Shown here piece by piece: positions 1 to 7,760 of a stretch of 64,000 bases of DNA. Origin of the DNA: Paenibacillus auburnensis (lineage in GTDB: Bacteria; Bacillota; Bacilli; Paenibacillales; Paenibacillaceae); the NCBI RefSeq assembly GCF_927798115.1, contig NZ_CAKMMG010000001.1:558001-622000 (forward strand). The letters run 5' to 3'. A model generated the notes under the pieces. It searched no databases. It was not told where the DNA came from and was given only the letters and a program-made list of their open reading frames with translations. Within the stretch, counting starts at the first letter, position 1. Each line of letters opens with the position of its first letter. The position numbers were made by a program, and so were the translations under genes.

Positions 1-2
1 AT

Positions 3-248
3 ATCGTTTTTCGGATCACGACCGGGGAGAAGGAGCCGAATTTCGCGGATGAATTGGATAAACAGATCGAACTGAAGTCACACCGAAACGGCTTCTTCAT
101 CTTTATTCTCGGTTTTCTTCTAGCCATGGGGTCACTTGTCATCGAACAGCCAGTACAGGTGATGTTTGTCATCCTGATTGTCTCGGGATTCATTTCCGAT
201 GTCGCGGGCTCTGTGACAAAGCTATATCACTACAGGAGAGGAGTCTAA
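3..248 (+). CDS. Small two-helix membrane protein, 5' end outside the window
   Basis: The reading frame is open from the first bases of the window, so the N-terminus is missing; the TTG at 54 is inside the frame and need not be the start. The visible part has a charged stretch, then two hydrophobic segments of about 20 residues separated by a short polar turn, and a basic tail (YHYRRGV). It ends one base before the regulator gene at 250, which points to co-transcription. Small membrane proteins paired with Cro/CI-type regulators are common in Bacillota and often form membrane-controlled regulatory pairs, but the function here is unknown. Confidence 0.6.
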   Translation: MVFRITTGEKEPNFADELDKQIELKSHRNGFFIFILGFLLAMGSLVIEQPVQVMFVILIVSGFISDVAGSVTKLYHYRRGV

Positions 249-249
249 A

Positions 250-489
250 ATGAGTAAAAATCTTGTTGGCAATCACATCCGCAAATTAAGATTCGAATAT
301 AACGAAATGACGCAGCAGCAATTGGCTGACAAGGTGGGTGTAACCCGGCAAACCATCGTGGCTTTGGAAAAGGGCAATTATTCGCCTTCGCTCGAGCTGG
401 CTTTTCGCATCGCTCAGGCATTCAGCTTGCATTTGGAAGAGGTATTTTTTTATGGGGAACAAACTCGTAAAGAAGAAGATGGAGGTTAA
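250..489 (+). CDS. Cro/CI-type (XRE) helix-turn-helix regulator
   Basis: This 79-residue protein is almost entirely one HTH_3 domain. The typical pattern QQQLADKVGVTRQTIVALEK, at residues about 22-41, holds the two DNA-reading helices. It has no ligand or multimerisation domain, as in the YozG/YgzD group of minimal regulators. An AGGAGAGG site lies 8-15 bases upstream of the ATG. It lies one base after the small membrane protein and three bases before the DUF4386 gene, so all three probably form one operon. Its targets cannot be read from the sequence; autoregulation is likely for this family. Confidence 0.88.
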   Translation: MSKNLVGNHIRKLRFEYNEMTQQQLADKVGVTRQTIVALEKGNYSPSLELAFRIAQAFSLHLEEVFFYGEQTRKEEDGG

Positions 490-492
490 AAC

Positions 493-1200
493 ATGAAATC
501 AGCCAATTCAGCCAAATCAGCCGGGAAAGTCGTAGGATTGCTGTTTATTCTTGCAGCTGCATCATCGATCGTTGCGCTTATCCTTTACAGTCCGATTCTC
601 AAAGATACTGGTTACCTGAATGATGGTGCTGCACACGCAAACCAGGTGATCCTGGGGGCACTGATGGAATTGATCCTTGTCGTTTCGGCGGTTGGGACGT
701 CTGTTACCATGTTTCCATTCTTACGCAGGTACAATGAAAGCATCGCGCTTGGTCATGTTCTCTTTCGGTTCATGGAAGCAGTAGTCATTACTGTCGGCAT
801 CGTCAGCATATTGTCCCTGCTAACTTTAAGCCGGAATTATGTAGCTGCAGGCGCCCCGGATCCCTCAACGTACCTTGCGTCCGGCACTGTATTGCAAGCC
901 GTTCATGACTGGACCTTCCTGCTTGGACCTAACTTCATGCTGGGGATTAATACGTTTATGTATAGTTACATCTTCTATCATACCAAGCTTGTTCCTCGGT
1001 TTATTTCGATCTTGGGAATGATAGGCGGGGTCTCCGTTTTCCTTGCTTCGTTGTTTGAAATGTTCGGCGTATTTTCGCAGCTTTCGGTCTGGGGCGCTCT
1101 ATTCTCACTTCCTGTAGCGGCGAATGAGATGATTTTAGCGGTATATCTTATTGTCAAAGGATTTAATGAGTCTGCGGTTGCACGTTTATACAAGGGGTAG
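493..1200 (+). CDS. DUF4386 family multi-pass membrane protein
   Basis: The protein has 235 residues and about six hydrophobic segments (roughly residues 12-32, 52-75, 88-112, 138-160, 168-190 and 195-220). The N-terminal pattern, a short basic start followed by GLLFILAAASSIVALIL, and the overall spacing match the DUF4386 family as I remember it. No catalytic motif is visible and the family has no established function. It follows the XRE regulator by three bases and the next gene starts two bases after its stop, so it is probably co-transcribed with both. Confidence 0.75.
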   Translation: MKSANSAKSAGKVVGLLFILAAASSIVALILYSPILKDTGYLNDGAAHANQVILGALMELILVVSAVGTSVTMFPFLRRYNESIALGHVLFRFMEAVVITVGIVSILSLLTLSRNYVAAGAPDPSTYLASGTVLQAVHDWTFLLGPNFMLGINTFMYSYIFYHTKLVPRFISILGMIGGVSVFLASLFEMFGVFSQLSVWGALFSLPVAANEMILAVYLIVKGFNESAVARLYKG

Positions 1201-1201
1201 G

Positions 1202-2176
1202 ATGTTTGAAATGTTGAAGAGGCGAGTTTGGAAAATAGCATTCTGGATGTTGGCAGCATGTGTTGCTCTGACAGCTATCGGAGCCTGTTATCAGTGGTAT
1301 TGTGCGATCCAGGACAGGAAAACCTACCAGCCGGTTGGAAGGCTGTATGAGGTCAAGGGAAATAAGATGCATTTATATTCGGATGGTGAAGGGGAAACAA
1401 CCGTTGTATTTGCATCCGGTTGGGGGACACCGAATCCATATGCTGACTTTTCGCCTTTATACGAAGGACTGAAACAGCATGTGAAAATCGCAGTCTACGA
1501 TCGCTTCGGTTACGGATTTAGTGACGTGACAGGCAAAGAACGGAATATTGATGAGATTACAAGTGAAATTCACGAACTGCTACAAGTTTCAGGTCAGAAG
1601 CCGCCATATGTTTTTGTTGGGCACTCGATGGGTGCACTGGAGACGATCCGTTATGCCCAGCGTTATCCCGAGGAAGTGAAAGGAATCCTAATGATTGATG
1701 GCGGAAGCCCTGAATATTATGCACATAGCCCTGAACTGATCTTCATCCCAATCCTCTACAAGGGGCTCAGGGCAATAGGTGTCCTTCGGACCTTATATCA
1801 TTTGGACGCCTTTAAGAATTGGGCAGCCAGCGAAAGCAACGAAGAAAGATTGCTCCCTGAAGCGCAAAGGACATTAAACCGTAAATCAATGCTTCTGCTG
1901 GCCGGTAACCGGGATATGGTTGATGAAATGCGCCAGAGCCAAGAGAATGCACAGATTGTTTTAGCCGGTGAGAAGCCGCTGCATCTACCCATTCGCGTTC
2001 TGACCGCAGATTATTTCGGCAAGCTGGCAGAGGACCCGGCATGGGCAGACAGTCAAGCCGAGCTGGTTTCATGGTCGGTTGACGGCAAGCAAATTATTGT
2101 AGAGGACAGCTCACATTACATCCACAGTTATCACCCTGATCTTATTATCAAAGAACTGTTGCAATTGATTGAGTAG
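1202..2176 (+). CDS. Membrane-anchored alpha/beta hydrolase
   Basis: The start chosen is the ATG at 1202, just after AAGGGG; an in-frame TTG at 1151 lies inside the upstream gene. The protein (324 residues) opens with a basic end and one hydrophobic segment (residues about 9-28) that should anchor it in the membrane. An alpha/beta hydrolase fold follows: YDRFGYGFSD, then the nucleophile elbow GHSMGALE and a late DSSHYIHSYHPD segment that supplies the histidine. The substrate is unknown; the layout resembles esterase or proline-iminopeptidase-like hydrolases. It is the last gene of the probable four-gene operon that begins at the window edge. Confidence 0.82.
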   Translation: MFEMLKRRVWKIAFWMLAACVALTAIGACYQWYCAIQDRKTYQPVGRLYEVKGNKMHLYSDGEGETTVVFASGWGTPNPYADFSPLYEGLKQHVKIAVYDRFGYGFSDVTGKERNIDEITSEIHELLQVSGQKPPYVFVGHSMGALETIRYAQRYPEEVKGILMIDGGSPEYYAHSPELIFIPILYKGLRAIGVLRTLYHLDAFKNWAASESNEERLLPEAQRTLNRKSMLLLAGNRDMVDEMRQSQENAQIVLAGEKPLHLPIRVLTADYFGKLAEDPAWADSQAELVSWSVDGKQIIVEDSSHYIHSYHPDLIIKELLQLIE

Positions 2177-2216
2177 TTCAGCACACCCCGGTGAAAGCGT
2201 CGAAAATAAAGCACAC

Positions 2217-2247
2217 AGCGGTCTCCAATACTGGGGGCCGCTCTTTG
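2217..2247 (+). terminator. Possible terminator hairpin
   Basis: AGCGG...CCGCT flanks an inner CTCC/GGGG pairing, followed by CTTTGG. The T-run is weak. The position, just after the hydrolase operon, fits a terminator. Confidence 0.35.
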
Positions 2248-2377
2248 GTATGTGGAGGAAGTGTGGAGAACCGAAATCCGCATATGGTTTATTTTACAAA
2301 ATTATGCGCCTTTGTGTGAGAATACTTGTTAGAATAGGAGAGCTGCAAGAATTTACTCGACTAAAGGAGAGGTCTTA

Positions 2378-4297
2378 TTGTTAAGAAGAGGATTCACACT
2401 TGTGTTCTCGATACTATTATTATTGTCTTTTAGTATCACAGCGTTTGCAACGGATAAAGTTAGCGGTGGGGCAGGGGGAACAACCCCTTCCGGGATTCCG
2501 CTAGCTGGTTTGGAAGCTTTTGTCGATGATTATGTAAAGGAATACATAGGTGAATATACCGTAGGTGCGTCTGTTGTTATGATCAAGGATGGCCGGGTGG
2601 TACTGTCCAAGGGGTACGGTTACGCCGATGTGGAGCAGCAGATCCCTGTCTCGAAGGATACGGTAATGGAGTGGGGCTCAATAAGCAAGCTTACTGTATG
2701 GACGTCCGTGATGCAGCTGGCAGAACAAGGAAAAATTGATCTGAATATAGATATCCGCAGCTATTTGCCGGAGAATTTCCTATCTAAGCTGAAATATGAT
2801 GATCCTATAACGATGCTCAATCTGATGAACCACAATGCCGGATTTGAGGAGTATATGTTCGATATGGCCTATCAATCTCCTAAGGAAGTGCGGTCGCTAG
2901 AAGAGGGGCTGCAGCTTGCCCAGCCGGCACAGATTTACAGACCCGGTGAGGCTGTAGCCTATTCGAACTATGGCAACTCCCTGGCTGCATTTATCGTGGA
3001 GAGAATCAGCGGCCAGCCTTATCATGAATACATTCAGCAGCATATCTTTGATCCTCTGGGAATGAAAGATTCCATTGCCTATTCCGTCGTAGAGGACCGC
3101 CCGGAGCTGCTGAAGCATAAAGCAAAAGGTTATTTCTTCGAAAAAGAAGGGTCCTTTGCGGAAGGTTCATGGAATTATATGTCCATGTACCCCAACGGAG
3201 GGAATAACGGCACTGCAGAGGATCTGGCAAAGTTTGCGATGGCATTCCTGCCGGCAGCCGGAGAACAGTCTCCTCTATTCGAGAAACCTGAGACGCTGAA
3301 CACGATGCTGGCACGGAGTTATACCTCAGGGAAAGGTATGCCGGGCAATGCACACGGGTTCTGGGAATATCCCGGACTGCACCGGACGTTAGGACACGGC
3401 GGGAATACAATTGCTTTTGCCACCAATCTGCAGATCGTCCCTGAAGACCGGTTTGCGATCGTAATTATGTCTAATCAGGCCAGCGAATCCAATATTGTTT
3501 ATGGCCTGACTAAAGCGATTGTGGGCATGCGTGAGAAGGCCGCCGCTGTCAATCTACCCGATGCGTCTGAGGTTCAAGGCAAGTTTATGGCTGCGCGCCG
3601 CCCTGGACACGGCTTCATGAATCTATTCCCTTACCTTACGCTGATGACGCTTGAGCCGCAGGGAGTAAACCAGCTCCGGGTATCACTGGCAGGCATGACC
3701 GGAAGCTATGAGCAGGTACAGCCTTATCTCTATCAGAAAGTTAGCGGAGACTCGGCGCTCGATGCCTGGCCCATGCTTCATGCAACAGTCAGTGATGGTA
3801 AGGTAAAGGTGATCTCGGTGTATACCACTGATTATTTGCCGCTGCCTGCCGGTAAATCGATGCCGGTGCTGCTCTTGAGTGCCGTGCTCGCGGTGCTGGC
3901 CGTTGTCTATTTCATGTTCGCCCCGTTTGTATTACTTGTGCAGACGGTCTTACACAAACGGAGAGCGAGAATAAGCCCGGTACTGGCAGGTGCTGCCCTT
4001 AGCCGCAAGCTGGCTGCAGGCCTCACCTTAACGGGTACCGGCATTGTGGTGAACAATCTGATCCTGGCCCTGCGAATGATCAGCAATAATGAGCGTGCCT
4101 ATGCAGAAGTATACCCACAGATTATAGTTAACTATAGTCTGACTGGACTGGCGGTATTGTTCTTGGCGGCACTTCTGGTACCGAAGAAGAGAAAGCGGTC
4201 TGCTTTAACTGCCCGTGACAAGTGGTCGGCCATTCTTCCAGGGGCGATGATGGTTGTTCTGGTGAGCCTGCTCGTATTCTGGCAATTCTATAGTTAA
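2378..4297 (+). CDS. Secreted class C beta-lactamase-like serine hydrolase with C-terminal membrane helices
   Basis: This 639-residue protein starts at TTG, 6 bases after an AAAGGAGAGG site. A signal peptide (LVFSILLLLSFSITAFA) is followed by a beta-lactamase/PBP4-like domain at residues about 40-390. The three family motifs are visible: SxxK as SISK (in WGSISKLTVW), YxN as YSNYGN, and HGG (LGHGGNT) in place of KTG. After a beta-rich region come about four hydrophobic segments (residues about 500-639), so the catalytic domain sits outside the cell on a membrane base. Such proteins include D-aminopeptidases, esterases and penicillin-binding relatives; the substrate cannot be told. Confidence 0.85.
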   Translation: MLRRGFTLVFSILLLLSFSITAFATDKVSGGAGGTTPSGIPLAGLEAFVDDYVKEYIGEYTVGASVVMIKDGRVVLSKGYGYADVEQQIPVSKDTVMEWGSISKLTVWTSVMQLAEQGKIDLNIDIRSYLPENFLSKLKYDDPITMLNLMNHNAGFEEYMFDMAYQSPKEVRSLEEGLQLAQPAQIYRPGEAVAYSNYGNSLAAFIVERISGQPYHEYIQQHIFDPLGMKDSIAYSVVEDRPELLKHKAKGYFFEKEGSFAEGSWNYMSMYPNGGNNGTAEDLAKFAMAFLPAAGEQSPLFEKPETLNTMLARSYTSGKGMPGNAHGFWEYPGLHRTLGHGGNTIAFATNLQIVPEDRFAIVIMSNQASESNIVYGLTKAIVGMREKAAAVNLPDASEVQGKFMAARRPGHGFMNLFPYLTLMTLEPQGVNQLRVSLAGMTGSYEQVQPYLYQKVSGDSALDAWPMLHATVSDGKVKVISVYTTDYLPLPAGKSMPVLLLSAVLAVLAVVYFMFAPFVLLVQTVLHKRRARISPVLAGAALSRKLAAGLTLTGTGIVVNNLILALRMISNNERAYAEVYPQIIVNYSLTGLAVLFLAALLVPKKRKRSALTARDKWSAILPGAMMVVLVSLLVFWQFYS

Positions 4298-4327
4298 CCT
4301 AGAAGTGTTCTGAGCTGAAGTGATTAG

Positions 4328-4377
4328 AAGAGGTGTTCCACAAGCTATTCGTATGGCAGTGGACACCTCTTTTGTTT
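4328..4377 (+). terminator. Rho-independent terminator
   Basis: The stem AAGAGGTGTTCCAC / GTGGACACCTCTT has one bulge and is followed by TTTTGTTT. It lies 30 bases after the serine hydrolase stop. Confidence 0.8.
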
Positions 4378-4423
4378 AAATAAATGCCTAGAAATTTAGC
4401 TGGTGCCCGTGGTGATGAATAAT

Positions 4424-4439
4424 TCGGAAACGTTTCCGA
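4424..4439. promoter_or_regulatory. Perfect 16-bp palindromic operator (LacI type)
   Basis: TCGGAAACGTTTCCGA is a perfect palindrome with a central CG, the usual form of LacI-family operators. It lies just upstream of the -35 region of the amidohydrolase gene. A near-identical copy lies inside the gene at 4838-4853. No LacI-family regulator is encoded in the window. Confidence 0.65.
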
Positions 4440-4448
4440 TTAATGGTC

Positions 4449-4475
4449 TTGTCCGGATAATTTTCGTGTTATAAT
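4449..4475 (+). promoter_or_regulatory. Promoter of the amidohydrolase gene
   Basis: TTGTCC (4449-4454) and a perfect TATAAT (4470-4475) are separated by 15 bases, a short spacer; reading the -35 box as TCTTGT gives 17. The coding start is 38 bases further on. Confidence 0.5.
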
Positions 4476-4512
4476 GCGAATTGGAATTATTAATTATTAT
4501 GGGAGGTTTTGG

Positions 4513-5652
4513 ATGGTGGATCGATATAAAACATCCCTGGTTATATTGGCGGCATGTTGTATGTTAATGACTGCATCAGGTTGTACGGAAGCGCAACCGG
4601 ACAATCAAGCGGAACCCAAAGCGACAGCAACTACTCAAGCGGTAAGCCCTGAGAACACAGTAACGGCAGAACACACGGATTTGAAATCGTCAACGGATCA
4701 GCCGGATTTTACTCAGCTGGTGAATACATACGGGCATCTGGGACTGATCGACGCTCATAATCATGATGCATCTGGCAAGCAGTTTCAAAGGATGGAGGAT
4801 GTATGGACGAAGTATAAAGTGCGAAATGTCATTCTTTTCGGAGACGTTTCCGAACATAGCGCAATTCTGACCGATTCTTACAGCTGGTACGCTTACCAGA
4901 GCAATCCCGACTTTTATATTCCCTATTTCTCCGGCTTTGATCTCCATGATCCTGGCAGTCTTGATGTAGTCAAAGACAATTTAGAAAAGGGCTACTTCGG
5001 CCTGGGCGAGATTGCTGCGGCTTCAACTCATTCTCCGGTACTTTCGAATGTGGAATGGAAGGCGAACGATCCCATGGATGGTTATCTTCCACAGATTTAT
5101 GATCTGATTGCGAAATATAAGGCACCAATTCTTTTGCATATCGATCCGCCAAGCGGAGAGCCGGTAGCCAAGCTGGAGCAAGCTTTGAGGCAGCATCCGG
5201 ATACGACTTTTATTTTCGCCCATATCAATGCCTACAACACTCCTGAAGAAGTCGATCGCTTAATGGCGAAATATCCGAACCTTTACGCTGATTTTTTTGC
5301 CGGCTTCTCCGTCTACAATCCAGAAGGAGGGCTGCACCCGGAACTCTTCATTCCTGTGATTAAAAAGTATCCCGATCGTTTTATGCTAAGCACAGATTCC
5401 GGATATGGACTTGATGGCGGGGAAGAGAAGGCCATTGAGGGTATGTACCGCATGCTGTATCTGTTAGACGATCCCCAGATAGCACAGATGATCGCCCGGG
5501 ATAATCTCATGAAACTGATTCAAATGCAACCAGCGACAGAGACGCAGTTGAGAGCCATTGTTGAGCTGGAGAAAAGCACTGGTAAATCCTACGGGGAAAA
5601 TCTAAGCAAGCTGGAGGCAGGGAAAATACTTGCTCTGGCGGATAAAGGTTGA
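4513..5652 (+). CDS. Lipoprotein amidohydrolase (metal-dependent TIM barrel, Amidohydro_2 type)
   Basis: The start is the ATG at 4513, after GGGAGG; an earlier in-frame start at 4474 lies at the promoter. Of 379 residues, the first 25 form a lipoprotein signal ending in ASGC. A threonine/glutamine-rich linker follows, then a barrel domain. The metal-binding HxH is in IDAHNHDASG near residue 78; later ligands are probably in LLHIDPP, FAHINAYN and LSTDSGYG. The protein should therefore be a hydrolase tethered outside the membrane. The substrate is unknown. A pair of LacI-like operators suggests control by a sugar or nucleoside signal, which is an inference. Confidence 0.8.
   Translation: MVDRYKTSLVILAACCMLMTASGCTEAQPDNQAEPKATATTQAVSPENTVTAEHTDLKSSTDQPDFTQLVNTYGHLGLIDAHNHDASGKQFQRMEDVWTKYKVRNVILFGDVSEHSAILTDSYSWYAYQSNPDFYIPYFSGFDLHDPGSLDVVKDNLEKGYFGLGEIAAASTHSPVLSNVEWKANDPMDGYLPQIYDLIAKYKAPILLHIDPPSGEPVAKLEQALRQHPDTTFIFAHINAYNTPEEVDRLMAKYPNLYADFFAGFSVYNPEGGLHPELFIPVIKKYPDRFMLSTDSGYGLDGGEEKAIEGMYRMLYLLDDPQIAQMIARDNLMKLIQMQPATETQLRAIVELEKSTGKSYGENLSKLEAGKILALADKG
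4838..4853. promoter_or_regulatory. Second LacI-type operator, inside the coding region
   Basis: TCGGAGACGTTTCCGA differs at one base from the upstream palindrome at 4424-4439. The two centres are 414 bp apart, a distance known from DNA-looping repressors such as LacI (O1-O2 about 400 bp). Confidence 0.5.
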
Positions 5653-5751
5653 TAGCATAGGCGGCAACCATTAAGGACTTTTCGAAAAAGGTTGGATGCT
5701 GCTCCATCAGCGGCAGCGGAGCGAAGCCATGAATACAATTTTAGCACAAAA

Positions 5752-5772
5752 AGCCCGCACCCCGTGCGGGCT
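5752..5772. terminator. Bidirectional terminator
   Basis: AGCCCGCAC CCC GTGCGGGCT is a perfect 9-bp stem. On the minus strand it is followed by TTTTTGTG. It would end transcripts of the rhodanese remnant and, more weakly, of the amidohydrolase gene. Confidence 0.75.
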
Positions 5773-5783
5773 CTTCCTGTTGA

Positions 5784-5854
5784 CTATTCACCAGTGGCGA
5801 TAGGGTTTGAAGGATACGATATCCAGTCACTCCAGCTCCCTACATACAGCCGCC
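5784..5854 (-). pseudogene. 3' remnant of a rhodanese (sulfurtransferase) gene
   Basis: Read on the minus strand, this encodes LYVGSWSDWISYPSNPIATGE followed by a stop. It closely matches the last residues of the intact rhodanese at 18378-19247 (LYAGSWSDWVSYEENPVAIG). Only about 22 codons remain and the active-site loop is absent. A terminator follows directly, as it does at the intact gene. It is joined to the ThiY-like remnant upstream, so this is a deletion scar. Confidence 0.75.
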
Positions 5855-6098
5855 TTTCAGCAAAATGTCGGCACTCTCTTCCCGGTGTGCGATCGCATAT
5901 TGATAGCCTTTTTCCGTTGCTTTGAGAAATTTGCTGATTTCTTCTGGATGTTCCTGTATTGCTGTACCGGTTTGTGATGAGCAGCGGGGTATAATAATCG
6001 AGCGCCGGATCAAGCTCACGAGCCGAAATATAGAATAGTTCCATGCCTTTAAGCTTTACTTCAATTCTTGTCCAGCCTTCGAAAATCCAGGCGAAATC
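5849..6098 (-). pseudogene. Frameshifted fragment of a ThiY/NMT1-like ABC transporter binding protein
   Basis: The minus strand encodes FAWIFEGWTRIEVKLKGMEL and then DPALDYYTPLLIT, the pattern of the NMT1/ThiY family, which binds thiamine pyrimidine precursors. After ITN the match continues only in a second frame, as IQEHPEEISKFLKATEKGYQ and YAIAHREESADILLKGG, so one frameshift is present. Both ends are missing: no signal peptide, no start, and the C-terminus breaks off into the rhodanese tail. It cannot make a working protein. An intact thiY locus may lie elsewhere in the genome. Confidence 0.75.
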
Positions 6099-6263
6099 AA
6101 TGCTGCTTTGCGTAGGGGGAGGGTCAAGAACAAAAAGTGTGGTCGCACTCATTACGAAAAAATAACCAAAACAGCAGGCCGGAACGCTTGCAAATTTGCA
6201 CCAATTTCTTTATCGTTTTATAATTGTAGCTTACAGAATCGTATTACAGGAGGAACGGGGACT

Positions 6264-6722
6264 ATGGTGAAAAGTGGGAAATACATGCTTGTCGGTGCGC
6301 TTCTGACAGGGGTAGGCGTCTCTTTGATGACCTATTCAGCAAGTCGCTATACTTCGTTTAAACGAATCATAGCCAGCACCATCCGTTTGGAAGAAATCGC
6401 CTCTCTAGAAATCACCCGATTGTCGTCAGTTCCCGGTGAGAAGAAAGACGTCATTATTACTGATCCTGCAGTCATTAAGAGGATTTATGATGATTTTTCT
6501 CCTATTCAGTTAATGAAATCGGCCCGTAATGTAAACTCTGACACAAAATTCAGCTACTATATTACGATCGTGCAGGCTGACCGCAAGCAACGATTTGATA
6601 TTATTTTAAAGGGCAGACAGCATATGATCATCTATGACAATGATTTGAACAATCCTCACTTGAATGCATATAAAATCATAAGTCCTTATTATCCGCAAGC
6701 ACTAGAACAGGTGTTTGACTGA
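6264..6722 (+). CDS. Unknown membrane-anchored protein
   Basis: The start is the ATG at 6264, preceded by GGAGGAACGGG; an upstream in-frame extension lacks such a site and crosses the pseudogene region. The protein has 152 residues, one N-terminal hydrophobic segment (residues about 7-25, YMLVGALLTGVGVSLMTYSA) and a soluble, presumably extracellular part with mixed charge ending in a predicted strand-rich region. No family motif was recognised. It stands alone, with a strong hairpin after it. Confidence 0.6.
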   Translation: MVKSGKYMLVGALLTGVGVSLMTYSASRYTSFKRIIASTIRLEEIASLEITRLSSVPGEKKDVIITDPAVIKRIYDDFSPIQLMKSARNVNSDTKFSYYITIVQADRKQRFDIILKGRQHMIIYDNDLNNPHLNAYKIISPYYPQALEQVFD

Positions 6723-6780
6723 TTATTGTTGACATTACCTGCTCCCGAGAATACGAACAAGCTTTCATCGTTATAACTAC

Positions 6781-6819
6781 AGCATAAAGAGCCTGCAGCT
6801 TGTGCAGGCTCTTTATGCT
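6781..6819. terminator. Strong bidirectional terminator
   Basis: A perfect 17-bp inverted repeat (AGCATAAAGAGCCTGCA and its complement) surrounds the loop GCTTG. It lies between two convergent genes and can serve both. Confidence 0.85.
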
Positions 6820-6849
6820 GTTCTCCGTATTATCAATAGGGGTACGATT

Positions 6850-7611
6850 CTATAAATAACGTGTCGGTGCTAGCCGGAGTTCATATTCTGATGTCATTTT
6901 ATATGTAAGTGCAGTATGGCGTAATTCCAAGTAAAGCTCTGCCTTCGTGGCATTGATGTAGGGCTGAACGAATAAGACGCCGATGCCAAGAGCCAGCAGG
7001 CCAAGCAGAATCCAGCCGATAAAGCTCAGATCAAGCACAAACATGCGAAACTTATGTCCCTTTGTCATTTGGTTGCTTAATTCTACTGCACGGTTATATC
7101 CTATATTCGGATTGTCTGCAAGGATGTAAGGTACCTGACTATACGCATAGGATTTTACTATTCCTGGAATGATCAGTAACAGGAACCATAAGAAATTCAA
7201 AAAACCTCTCCAGAGCATAGTTAGAACTATAGCCCAATACCGTTCCTTATTAAATGCATAGCCGATATTGCCCATACGGACTTCACCCTCAGCGGCCTGC
7301 TTGAAGTAACGCAATGAACCTACTGTGAGAGGAGAACCGACCAGGATATAAAATGCAATTCCAAGTACTGCGATTATGCTAACAATGAAAAATACGATAA
7401 TAAGGAAAGGTCCTAAAAATCCCCAATTCAAGTCATGAACCGAGTTGGACCATTCTGAACGAATTGATGAGGAGCCTATTCTTTCATTCAAGCTAGGGAT
7501 ACCTGAGCCTTCTCCAAGTAAAACCAGTATTAAACTCACCACAAAAGCCTTCCAGTACGAAGTGCGGAGCACATCCTTAGCCCTTCGCTTTATTTCTTTA
7601 CGATCCCACAT
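6850..7611 (-). CDS. DUF975 family membrane protein
   Basis: The start chosen is the ATG at 7611, after AAAGGGAGAGG; the longer frame to 7686 lacks a site. The 253-residue product begins MWDRKEIKRRAKDVL, the usual opening of DUF975 proteins. It has about five hydrophobic segments (near residues 22-38, 72-105, 138-168, 200-225) and ends in the family-like YLELRHTALTYKM region. The family is of unknown function, thought to be involved in membrane or envelope processes. It is monocistronic, between terminators on both sides. Confidence 0.8.
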   Translation of the reverse strand: MWDRKEIKRRAKDVLRTSYWKAFVVSLILVLLGEGSGIPSLNERIGSSSIRSEWSNSVHDLNWGFLGPFLIIVFFIVSIIAVLGIAFYILVGSPLTVGSLRYFKQAAEGEVRMGNIGYAFNKERYWAIVLTMLWRGFLNFLWFLLLIIPGIVKSYAYSQVPYILADNPNIGYNRAVELSNQMTKGHKFRMFVLDLSFIGWILLGLLALGIGVLFVQPYINATKAELYLELRHTALTYKMTSEYELRLAPTRYL

Positions 7612-7704
7612 TAATACCTCTCCCTTTGTTTGCATTTTGTTCTTTGACTTACAATAGATACCATAGATTATGCCAAAAAGAAACAATTAATTAGCATACG
7701 CACA

Positions 7705-7730
7705 AAAAAAACCGCGGGGGCCGCGGGGTT
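7705..7730 (-). terminator. Terminator of the siderophore module
   Basis: On the minus strand CCGCGG CCC CCGCGG is followed by eight T residues. It lies about 30 bases after the FhuF-like stop codon. Confidence 0.8.
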
Positions 7731-7760
7731 GACCTGTTGACTATTTACCAGTAGCTCCGT

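Noticed and set aside
2169..2384. 71-residue frame between the alpha/beta hydrolase and the serine hydrolase
   Set aside because: It starts inside the preceding gene, has no ribosome site, crosses a hairpin and shows no motif.
7733..7760. FhuF-like protein ending by frameshift into a longer tail
   Set aside because: The cysteine cluster already completes the usual FhuF C-terminus, so the called stop is natural; the downstream tail-like frame is treated as a repeat trace.
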